From a virus: a DNA stretch of 20,534 nt. The position numbers were made by a program, and so were the translations under genes. Shown in pieces: positions 14,766 to 20,534 of this stretch. The stretch lies in the IMG/VR virus record IMGVR_UViG_3300033571_006574, positions 1 to 20,534 of that record; one strand, 5' to 3'. Under the pieces are notes generated by a model, which was not told the origin of the DNA, ran no database searches, and saw only the letters and a program-made list of their open reading frames with translations. The first letter of the stretch is position 1, and each line of letters starts with the position of its first letter.

Positions 14766-16247
14766 TCAAACTACTGAAGTGGTAAGGTTGGATTTTACAA
14801 TACTTACTTCGATACTGTCTCCAACGCCCGAGACACGGAGTCCAACACGTGCAGTAATGGTACCGTTGGCCAGATTTGCTATCGGATTCAATGATGCATT
14901 ACACTTAACAGTGTAGCCATAGTCGACACGATTGCCCAACTGGTCAAAAGCCTCATAAAGGGCGCCGTTGAGACGGAGTGGTTCAAGAATACCGATGAGT
15001 CGTGCCTCAACTTCAGCGAAGATACGGCCACGGCCATCAATGACGCTGAACAGGATGTCCTCAAGGGCTCGTTCTGCTTCAACGACCACATGGTTGACAA
15101 CATCTTGCGCTGTGATGTAACGGAAGTTATCGGTATCGTCTGACAATGAACGTGCACCGTAGATGCGGATACTGTTATTGATGAAACGAATGACGTTAAC
15201 TTTTGCTTCATCAAGGGTGTCTGCACTAGTCTTTCCAATTTCTGCTTCCACACCATTAATGTAGCGTGTAGTAGAGATAATACCCGCACCAGGCTGATGT
15301 TGGCCAATATTGTTATGGGCACGAGCACGGGCTCCGGCAGCATATCCGTCCGGTGGGATAAGACGGTTGACGCCCGGTGTTCCTGATGGTGCATAAACCC
15401 ACGGGTAGTAGATTGCTACGTGTTCCAAGTTGTCTGCAACGCTACCAGTAATGTATTCTGCTGCATCTTGTGCTTGTGCTGCTGTTTGACCATCATCGGT
15501 GTGAAGGATGGCGATACGATTGTTGGCATTTGCATGAGTGATGAGTGCTGCAGGTACGGTACCAACGCTTGATGCTGTTCCTGTGTGTTCTGGGCATGCA
15601 ACAGCGCCAGAGCCGTACGAGTCCAGGAATAAATCCAGGGCTGTAACGTGGTTGGCTTCAGTCGGCGTTGTGCCATCTGCGCCTCCAGTAAGGGCGGCCA
15701 GAGCACTGGTGGTGATAAGACCAGCGAGAGCATTTCCTGCCGAGGCAACAATATAGTTGCTGGCAATGAGGCTGTTATTGATTTTTCCAATGATTTGCGC
15801 ATTGGTAGTGCAGTTTCCGGTGGAGAAAATAAGAACATCGTCATAATAAATCTTCACTATGACAGAGTTCGCAATAGAACCAGCGACGACTAACACGTCG
15901 AGGTCGGCGCTCCATGCACCAGCACCAATAGCGGTCAGGACGACGGCACCATATGGTGATGTATCCGAAAGAACTTTTGCGCCAGTAGTCGCATTGGCAT
16001 TAATAGCACGAGCGATATAGCACTGCGAGCCGCCTTCTTCAAAGAATGCTTCCACAGTCGAATGTAGATAGGCATTAGCAACATAGCCGCCATAGACTAA
16101 TTCATATTCTTCCATTGAACTAACTTTGACGGCGGTATTGGTCGGCCCACGCTGCGCTATGCCAACGAAGAACGCCTGCGAAGATTCGCGAACCGTAGTT
16201 GATGTGGGGCCGGTTCGCACCGCTGTTGAAATCTGTACACCAGGCAT
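14766..16247 (-). CDS. Contractile tail sheath protein
   Basis: A 493-residue protein clearly of the phage tail sheath family. The N-terminal MPGVQIS...ESSQAFFVGIAQRGP and SMEEYELVYGG parts, the middle YYPWVYAPSGTPGVNRLIPP with GYAAGARAR (the conserved proline-glycine loop), and the C-terminal VIDGRGRIFAEVEARLIGIL and LRLNGALYEAF segments follow the family order. The sheath stores energy in its extended state and contracts to drive the tube into the cell. Residues about 110-230 form the variable outer domain. AGGAAGG stands four bases before the ATG at 16247. The preceding 84-base gap holds a TACAAT box and a short AT-rich palindrome but nothing firm. This gene shows that the tail is contractile. 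Confidence 0.94.
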   Translation of the reverse strand: MPGVQISTAVRTGPTSTTVRESSQAFFVGIAQRGPTNTAVKVSSMEEYELVYGGYVANAYLHSTVEAFFEEGGSQCYIARAINANATTGAKVLSDTSPYGAVVLTAIGAGAWSADLDVLVVAGSIANSVIVKIYYDDVLIFSTGNCTTNAQIIGKINNSLIASNYIVASAGNALAGLITTSALAALTGGADGTTPTEANHVTALDLFLDSYGSGAVACPEHTGTASSVGTVPAALITHANANNRIAILHTDDGQTAAQAQDAAEYITGSVADNLEHVAIYYPWVYAPSGTPGVNRLIPPDGYAAGARARAHNNIGQHQPGAGIISTTRYINGVEAEIGKTSADTLDEAKVNVIRFINNSIRIYGARSLSDDTDNFRYITAQDVVNHVVVEAERALEDILFSVIDGRGRIFAEVEARLIGILEPLRLNGALYEAFDQLGNRVDYGYTVKCNASLNPIANLANGTITARVGLRVSGVGDSIEVSIVKSNLTTSVV

Positions 16248-16331
16248 AGGACCTTCCTATTCATTTAAAGGAAATCGAATTTTTCGATAACCATATTGTA
16301 TCCAAACTGCTTTAAACGTAGCGGAACTGTA

Positions 16332-16772
16332 TTATAGACTATCAGAATTTTGTGTTTCTGAGACGATGTTTGTTGCTTCGTCTTGTACAGTTTCAACTAT
16401 TTCATTTTCTTCAGAAGGAGTGGAAACTCCTTCTTCGACCTGGACAGCCACTATTTCTTCTACTGGCTGTTCTTCTGTAATTGTTTCTTTTTCTTCAATT
16501 TTTGCAGACTTTTTGTTTGACTTTTTGCTGTCTTCGAATTTTTGCGGAATTGAAGGTTGTAAAACGATGGAAACCGTACCACTTTCAACCAGTTTTGCCA
16601 CTTCTTGGCCAATTTCACTAATTGCCGCATGTCCAAAGGGGAGAATGGTATAACCATCGGGGGGGAGTCTCAAAATTGTTTTTTTGTTGTTTAGGACAAT
16701 GAAGTACCCATCATCAACGTGAGATTCAAAATCTTGAATGTGTGGATTTTCGATAAAATATTTTTTTTCCAT
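16332..16772 (-). CDS. Unknown protein with acidic C-terminal tail
   Basis: A 146-residue protein I do not recognise. Residues 1-75 look folded (VDDGYFIVLNNKKTILRLPP, FGHAAISEIGQEVAKLVES). Residues 76-146 begin with a Lys/Ser stretch (KFEDSKKSNKKSAKIEEK) and then become strongly acidic and rich in Glu, Val, Thr and Ser, probably disordered. No membrane segment or signal peptide. It sits between the probable tail terminator and the sheath. The ATG at 16772 has no Shine-Dalgarno sequence but is preceded by a TATAAT box ending six bases upstream, an arrangement suited to leaderless translation. A virion-associated or assembly role is only inferred from position. Confidence 0.75.
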   Translation of the reverse strand: MEKKYFIENPHIQDFESHVDDGYFIVLNNKKTILRLPPDGYTILPFGHAAISEIGQEVAKLVESGTVSIVLQPSIPQKFEDSKKSNKKSAKIEEKETITEEQPVEEIVAVQVEEGVSTPSEENEIVETVQDEATNIVSETQNSDSL

Positions 16773-16778
16773 AAGATT

Positions 16779-16784
16779 ATTATA
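16779..16784 (-). promoter_or_regulatory. Consensus -10 box for a possible leaderless transcript
   Basis: In the 70-base gap between the tail terminator candidate and the next gene, the minus strand reads GGTATAATAATCTTATG. TATAAT is a perfect sigma70-type -10 hexamer and ends exactly six bases before the ATG at 16772, placing the expected transcription start on or next to the A of the start codon. There is no Shine-Dalgarno sequence at normal spacing and no good -35 box. If real, it would give the sheath/tube genes a second, internal promoter. Confidence 0.42.
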
Positions 16785-16842
16785 CCTAAACTTTCTTACT
16801 ACAAACAGAGAAATGACTTATTAGTTTAATCTTCATTTATGT

Positions 16843-17445
16843 TTAGAATGGCAAATTTTCAAGAGGGCCAACCGACTGTGCCGCAAAATCAATTTCAGAG
16901 ACAGTACCCGAAGGCTTCCTCATAATTATTTCGTCTATATGTAAATCGTATGAAATATAAGCCCCAGCCAGAACCCTGTCCCCCTTGAGGAGGGTGAGGT
17001 CGGAATATTCTTCTCTAACAGAACCCTCATCAATAACAACACGAAACGTTTGTCGCGTGTCAATAGCATCCAGGGCGGGATGGTCCATTAACGAAGAACG
17101 AACAACCGTAGAGAGCCTATCTCGCATCATTGTAGCCTGTTCAGGACCTTCTGTTCTTGTCCAAACATATGTTCTCATACTGTAAGAAACTCTATATATG
17201 GGTTGAATTCTGTCCCAGCCGATACGTTCAAAACCAGTAGTTGAAATTACTACAGTAATAATTGTTGGCCAGTCATCCATCGCTAAGGGTTCATAACCAA
17301 AGTAAGCAACAGGAGTAGGAAGGGTTATGTCATCAACACCCCAACCATTGCGATAATCAACGAGACGTGCAGGGATATCCCCCGAAAGATAAGTGTTGAC
17401 ATAGGACTTGGCGAAGTGCGGCCCATGCATTAGGTCTATAGTCAT
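16843..17445 (-). CDS. Probable tail terminator / neck protein
   Basis: A 200-residue soluble protein placed after the gpG-like gene and before the sheath, where tail terminator proteins usually lie. It shows an alternating strand/helix pattern with PTIITVVISTTG, YRVSYSMRTYVWTR, a helical EQATMMRDRLSTVVRSSLM stretch, and RVLAGAYISYDLHIDEII. That is a common terminator layout: a short-term beta sheet, a central helix and a final strand. These proteins cap the tube and join it to the head connector. No single diagnostic motif is visible, so the name leans on gene order. The ATG at 17445 follows the upstream stop by eight bases, with GGTAGAG as a modest ribosome binding site. The C-terminal 30 residues look flexible. 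Confidence 0.58.
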   Translation of the reverse strand: MTIDLMHGPHFAKSYVNTYLSGDIPARLVDYRNGWGVDDITLPTPVAYFGYEPLAMDDWPTIITVVISTTGFERIGWDRIQPIYRVSYSMRTYVWTRTEGPEQATMMRDRLSTVVRSSLMDHPALDAIDTRQTFRVVIDEGSVREEYSDLTLLKGDRVLAGAYISYDLHIDEIIMRKPSGTVSEIDFAAQSVGPLENLPF

Positions 17446-17453
17446 AAAAAACT

Positions 17454-17921
17454 CTACCTAGCGCCTTTTTCAATATGGTCAGCAGCCCAACCGGCCCATA
17501 CCTTACTAGAGCCCAAAGGTTCAAAAACGACTCTACGCATAGGCATCTTCGTTGTCCCATATTGATGGAACTCGGCATATTTGACAGGGGTGCCAAATGT
17601 TGCCTTCTTATCCCTAATAATGTTGACGGTACCGCGCAAATTGCCTAAACTACTGAATAATCTACCACTACGAATCATGGGTGGCATGCCGGGAAAGTTA
17701 ACTGATTTCCATGAAGCATAACCAGGGTCAAGTGGAGCCCAGCCCCCAGAAGGGAGACCGTTGGTCATGAAATTGTTTGACCATACTTCCTCTAATTCGT
17801 CCCTAATTTTTTCGAAGACAGGACCAAAATCTTTGGCTCTTTTACGCATATCATCGAGGGCATCAACCAAATCATCAGGGTTAAAATCTATATCTATCTT
17901 AATTCTTATATCATTAGCCAT
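17454..17921 (-). CDS. Mu gpG / HK97 gp10-like morphogenesis (tail completion) protein
   Basis: A 155-residue protein with the recognisable pattern of the phage virion morphogenesis family. It has an N-terminal helical part (DLVDALDDMRKRAKDFG, IRDELEEVWSNNF), then GGWAPLDPGYASWKS, an IRSGRLFSSLGN segment, YAEFHQYGTTKMPMR and a final VFEPLG. The W-x-P-L...SG-R-L...YA-x-x-H-Q-x-G...P-x-R sequence of motifs is typical. In Mu and HK97-like phages these proteins act in head-tail joining or tail completion. The ATG at 17921 overlaps the adaptor stop in a TAATG junction. Neighbours on both sides are consistent with a neck gene cluster. Confidence 0.82.
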   Translation of the reverse strand: MANDIRIKIDIDFNPDDLVDALDDMRKRAKDFGPVFEKIRDELEEVWSNNFMTNGLPSGGWAPLDPGYASWKSVNFPGMPPMIRSGRLFSSLGNLRGTVNIIRDKKATFGTPVKYAEFHQYGTTKMPMRRVVFEPLGSSKVWAGWAADHIEKGAR

Positions 17922-18781
17922 TAGGACACACGAACCCGACGATATTTTTTGACAGACGCCAGTTCCCTATCTGAGAATCCTGTTTCCAATGGGGCAACGT
18001 TACGAGAGTTCAAATCTTTGACACCCACAACGTCGTCATGCATATTTTGCATTTCTCGTGTTGCGGCACGAAGAATGAGCAACTTAAAAAACGGGATTTC
18101 TTCTCCGTCTAAACCAGCCTGATATTCAATGGCTACGGTGTCGTTGGCAAAACCCCGAAATAGTTCAATTCCGAATCTACGAACAATATAATCATTGCCT
18201 GTTGCTTTGGCTTGCCCGCCTTGGGTCATTGCTCCAATGGCGGTTGGCATATTACCTACAGTGAATGTACTGGCGGTGACTGCCGTTATGTCCTTGGAGG
18301 CTATGTTGTATGCATTTGGGAGCATACCAACGATAGAGACACGTTGACCAATCGTAAATTTGTGGGCAGCCGCCGTATAGGTGACATTTGTACTGGCCTG
18401 GGACGTTGCCGTAACTGTTGCCTCACGGAGCATTGCTTCTCCCATATATACGGGAGGGTATGCATAACTCTTTATTCGAACACTAGTTACGCTAGTAACT
18501 GGAGAATTTCTCAGTGGAATTGTTGCTGGTGGCTGAGAGTAAGTCAGTGGAGTATATGCGGTGTCCAAGGAAGAGTTATAGAAAAATGAAGTAGTTGGCA
18601 TGCCGACGTAGTCTGAAGGCAACGTGTATTCCTCAATAAAAGTAGTTGACTCTATTGGGCGTCTAAGATATGTTTCTAATTCACTCTGCAGGCCAGCCAA
18701 AACAATCTCTGCTGCATCTTGCTGACGCAGGGAAAATCTAATGTCCATAAAAGTGACTAAATCATTTGTAGTAACAAGCAT
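17921..18781 (-). CDS. Head-tail adaptor (HK97 gp6/SPP1 gp15-like) with inserted beta module
   Basis: A 286-residue protein. The N-terminal part resembles the helical head-tail connector family (SLRQQDAAEIVLAGLQSELE, then TYLRRPIE), as does the C-terminal FFKLLILRAATREMQNMHDD. The family sits under the portal and links it to the tail. These proteins usually run 90-200 residues. Here residues about 120-195 form an extra Thr/Ala/Val-rich module (VTYTAAAHKFTIGQRVSIVG, ITAVTASTFTVGN), which looks like a small beta domain of the kind seen in phage decorations and fibres. AAGGTGA lies six bases before the ATG at 18781. The gene opens the neck cluster, right after the small Arg-rich gene. Confidence 0.75.
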   Translation of the reverse strand: MLVTTNDLVTFMDIRFSLRQQDAAEIVLAGLQSELETYLRRPIESTTFIEEYTLPSDYVGMPTTSFFYNSSLDTAYTPLTYSQPPATIPLRNSPVTSVTSVRIKSYAYPPVYMGEAMLREATVTATSQASTNVTYTAAAHKFTIGQRVSIVGMLPNAYNIASKDITAVTASTFTVGNMPTAIGAMTQGGQAKATGNDYIVRRFGIELFRGFANDTVAIEYQAGLDGEEIPFFKLLILRAATREMQNMHDDVVGVKDLNSRNVAPLETGFSDRELASVKKYRRVRVS

Positions 18782-18803
18782 GTTATGTCACCTTAATAGT
18801 GTG

Positions 18804-19004
18804 TTAGTTACGACGGTTCCGTGTTCGGGTAGGACGTGCCCTCTGGGGCCTTGGTGGACGTGCCCTATTGGGTCGATTGGCACGAGCAGGGCCAACACCG
18901 AGGGTGTTACGAAGCGCATTGATGCCAGCGGCTATTCTGCGCTTAATTCGACCAGGTCCACCAATTTCGTCTTCTTCATCTGCGTTTGCATCTGGAAATG
19001 GCAT
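18804..19004 (-). CDS. Small protein with acidic head and Arg/Pro-rich tail
   Basis: A 66-residue protein. The N-terminal 14 residues are acidic (DANADEEDEIGG), a short helix-like IKRRIAAGINALRNTLGV follows, and the last 30 residues are dominated by Arg, Pro and Asn (RPNRARPPRPQRARPTRTRN), very basic and probably unfolded until bound. An ideal AAGGAG stands five bases before the ATG at 19004, and a good promoter candidate lies just upstream, so the gene is likely real and well expressed. No family is recognised. A nucleic-acid-binding or minor virion role can be suggested from charge and position next to the head-tail adaptor, but it is inference. Confidence 0.72.
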   Translation of the reverse strand: MPFPDANADEEDEIGGPGRIKRRIAAGINALRNTLGVGPARANRPNRARPPRPQRARPTRTRNRRN

Positions 19005-19034
19005 AAGAACTCCTTGAAAAACTTAATCTAAAAA

Positions 19035-19064
19035 ATTGTAGCATGTATTAAGGGTTTATGTTAA
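19035..19064 (-). promoter_or_regulatory. Sigma70-like promoter, extended -10
   Basis: On the minus strand TTAACA (19064-19059) is followed after 18 bases by TACAAT (19040-19035), with TGC immediately before it, forming an extended -10 (TGCTACAAT). The predicted start is near 19028, giving a leader of about 23 bases that contains the AAGGAG of the Arg-rich gene. The -35 box overlaps the stop codon of the ParB-like gene. It would separate transcription of the structural block from the accessory pair upstream. Confidence 0.55.
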
Positions 19065-19612
19065 CGGTCTGCGTTTGGGGGAGTTTCAATAATTGCTGGC
19101 GCTTTATCTATTGTCCCTGGTGGAGCCTCTACCGGCACCCACGCGCGAGAGTAATTGTGAGATTTGATATCGCGTTGTTTGATGATTGTTCCATCAAGCA
19201 TGAGTTCTAGTTCTACTGATTTCATAGACAGACGATTTTCAAAATCTTTAATACTATATTTGCGTGACCTCTTCAGAGTGCGAATAATATGAGAGATTTT
19301 TTTGGCTACGGCGGCTCCTCGTGCACGGTTTATCTGCAAATGCAGGAACATGGCATCAAGTTCCTCACAGTCAACGTAGTTCACTGGTATTTCGTTCATG
19401 ATTGCATCAGCCAAATTCTTATTACCGCGAATCAATAAAAGCCGTTGGCTGCCGTCAATGACGACATTCCCTTCGCGTTGGACAATAAGTGGTGATAAAA
19501 TACCAAAAGAAGCAATAGAGTCAGCCAAACTCATCAAATCTGGTTTTAAAATATAAGTAGCATTCCACTCAGGAATAACCAAAACATCCTCTTTAACAAA
19601 ATCAATCTTCAT
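19061..19612 (-). CDS. ParB/sulfiredoxin-fold protein, IbrB-like
   Basis: A protein of 183 residues from the ATG at 19612, overlapping the end of the upstream PAPS-reductase-family gene by 11 bases. The frame is open back to 19675, but MKIDFVKEDVLVIPEWN is a normal start for this family. The ParB N-terminal-like core is clear: LMSLADSIASFGILSPLIVQ, VVIDGSQRLLLIRG with the G-x-x-R motif, IPVNYVDCEELDAMFLHLQI, then a helix containing AVAKKISHIIRTL. Proteins of this fold may bind nucleotide or act in DNA binding, ATP hydrolysis or nuclease roles. Coupling to a PAPS-reductase-family gene matches the IbrA/IbrB arrangement known from enterobacterial prophages. The C-terminal 40 residues are Pro-rich and probably flexible. 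No centromere-like repeats are seen, so plasmid-type partition is not supported. Confidence 0.8.
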   Translation of the reverse strand: MKIDFVKEDVLVIPEWNATYILKPDLMSLADSIASFGILSPLIVQREGNVVIDGSQRLLLIRGNKNLADAIMNEIPVNYVDCEELDAMFLHLQINRARGAAVAKKISHIIRTLKRSRKYSIKDFENRLSMKSVELELMLDGTIIKQRDIKSHNYSRAWVPVEAPPGTIDKAPAIIETPPNADR

Positions 19613-20534
19613 AAAACTCAACATCATCCTTTGCTGCAGCAAGACGCATCGTATGCGCCCTAGTTTTTGGACCAACCGGAGTTACCGCCCGATTTCCCAA
19701 TTCATTCAACATAATGTTCCTAATCAACCACTCAATTGGATATGAGTAAGGGTCCAAAGCATGCTTCTTGCGAAACTCTGCAGCAAAACTTTGTGCCCTC
19801 TTCTTCTTGGTTGGACCCACCATGAAGTAATCAATGGCTTCCCGCACGCCATTCCAGCCCAATGCAGCATATGAAGCGATAACCTTCTCAATGTCGTAAT
19901 CTGGCCACCATCTGCGTTGCGCATCAATATGGGGGAAGCATTCGTACAGGCGGTCATAGAAGTCTGGCTCAGTAGCAACGAGGTCTCCAATGCGACGAAT
20001 AGCAATTGAGTGCAACGGAATACCAACCCTGGTATTAGAACCCGTCAAGGCGGCAAGGTCGTAGTACTCGCAGTAGTCGGCCCCATGTTCTTCGCTTAAG
20101 AACTTGAAAACATCGTTGATTTGCCAATCATAGATAACTTTAGCAAACTTTAACGGCATACCTTTTTTGCCACGATAAGGGGTGACAATATAGTTTTCGT
20201 GAAGTTTTTGAACACACGAACGGTAACGAATCATTGACTCAGAGGCACGAACACCAGTCAAGAAAGCAACCTTACCCTTCTTGCCTTGCATCGTGTAGTA
20301 GTCAACGTCTTCAGGGACAGGCTTTGAGTGCGTTAAACCAAAGTGATACCCAGTGATGGCCCATGGCGGAATTTCTCGCACTAGACGCCCTTCCTTCATG
20401 CGCTTCTCGCCCCAAAGGATAACTGACTGTCGTTGTCCAAGAACCCATACTTCAGCGCCATACGGGATGCAATACCACTCCATATCGACCCAGTCATAGT
20501 CACGAACTTTCATGACGTAATCAACGACTAGGGG
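19602..20534 (-). CDS. PAPS reductase / PP-loop family protein, IbrA-like, 5' end outside window
   Basis: The frame is open through the right edge (codons for PLVVDYV precede the Met at 20513, with no ribosome binding site), so this is the C-terminal 310 residues of a longer protein. The PP-loop SGGKDS motif expected in the family would lie beyond the edge. Visible family features are WYCIPYGAEVWV, EIPPWAITG, FLTGVRASESMIRYRSC (the G-x-R-A-x-E-S-x-x-R signature), and KVIYDWQINDVFKFLSEEHG followed by YDLAALTG. The family activates or reduces sulfate compounds or uses ATP for nucleotide-type chemistry. The IbrA branch has no settled reaction to my knowledge. It overlaps the ParB-like gene, suggesting joint function. 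Confidence 0.8.
   Translation of the reverse strand, partial: PLVVDYVMKVRDYDWVDMEWYCIPYGAEVWVLGQRQSVILWGEKRMKEGRLVREIPPWAITGYHFGLTHSKPVPEDVDYYTMQGKKGKVAFLTGVRASESMIRYRSCVQKLHENYIVTPYRGKKGMPLKFAKVIYDWQINDVFKFLSEEHGADYCEYYDLAALTGSNTRVGIPLHSIAIRRIGDLVATEPDFYDRLYECFPHIDAQRRWWPDYDIEKVIASYAALGWNGVREAIDYFMVGPTKKKRAQSFAAEFRKKHALDPYSYPIEWLIRNIMLNELGNRAVTPVGPKTRAHTMRLAAAKDDVEFYED

Noticed and set aside
14888-15844. Two long minus-strand frames (168 and 142 codons) inside the sheath gene
   Set aside because: They are in another phase of a clearly identified sheath gene and their translations (His/Ser/Gln-rich) look like shadow frames.
16274-16288. Palindrome ATCGAA-TTT-TTCGAT as a terminator
   Set aside because: Only a six-base AT-rich stem without a following U run, just before the sheath ribosome binding site.
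16295-16300. TACAAT as a promoter for the sheath gene
   Set aside because: No matching -35 element at 16-18 bases, no TG extension. It is a weak match likely by chance in AT-rich sequence.

Overview
This window is a nearly complete tail module of a contractile-tailed (myovirus-type) double-stranded DNA phage or prophage. All supported genes lie on the minus strand and are read from about 20534 down to 1. Genes are packed with overlaps or gaps of a few bases, and several junctions use TAATG or ATGA stop/start overlaps. No capsid, portal, terminase, lysis, integrase, tRNA or CRISPR feature is seen, so head genes presumably lie beyond the right edge. The fibre gene at the left edge runs out of the window. 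The host cannot be fixed from sequence. The sequence is moderately AT-rich. The M15-type peptidase signature at the end of the tape measure protein resembles what I remember from actinobacteriophages, and one gene looks suited to leaderless translation. An actinobacterial host is therefore my leading but weak guess.

Layout in transcription order. (1) 20534-19061: an accessory pair, a PAPS-reductase-family protein (cut by the window edge) and a ParB/sulfiredoxin-fold protein, the same combination as the IbrA/IbrB pair. (2) 19064-19035: a good sigma70-like promoter that starts the structural block. (3) 19004-16843: a small Arg-rich protein, a head-tail adaptor with an inserted beta module, a Mu gpG-like morphogenesis/tail completion protein and a probable tail terminator. 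(4) 16784-13522: a consensus -10 box placed for leaderless expression of an unknown acidic-tailed protein, then tail sheath, tail tube and a tail assembly chaperone whose C-terminal part lies in the -1 frame. (5) 13492-8906: a 1528-residue tape measure protein with a C-terminal M15-like zinc peptidase signature. (6) 8906-5761: two tandem paralogous baseplate/tube-initiator candidates. (7) 5758-1: baseplate hub, a spike fused to a fibre and an S74 intramolecular chaperone, a 49-residue coiled-coil protein, a gp25-like wedge protein, a baseplate J-like protein with a large beta insertion, and the start of a probable fibre or baseplate-edge protein.

How the genes work together (family knowledge plus inference): adaptor, completion and terminator proteins join tail to head. 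Sheath and tube polymerise around a length set by the tape measure with help from the frameshifted chaperone. Hub, spike, gp25-like and J-like proteins build the baseplate that triggers contraction. The spike and the tape measure peptidase would breach the envelope or wall. The most notable points are the gp5-like spike carrying its own S74 chaperone, the noncanonical -1 frameshift region with a repeat and possible hairpin, the two promoter candidates, and the IbrA/IbrB-like pair next to the virion genes.
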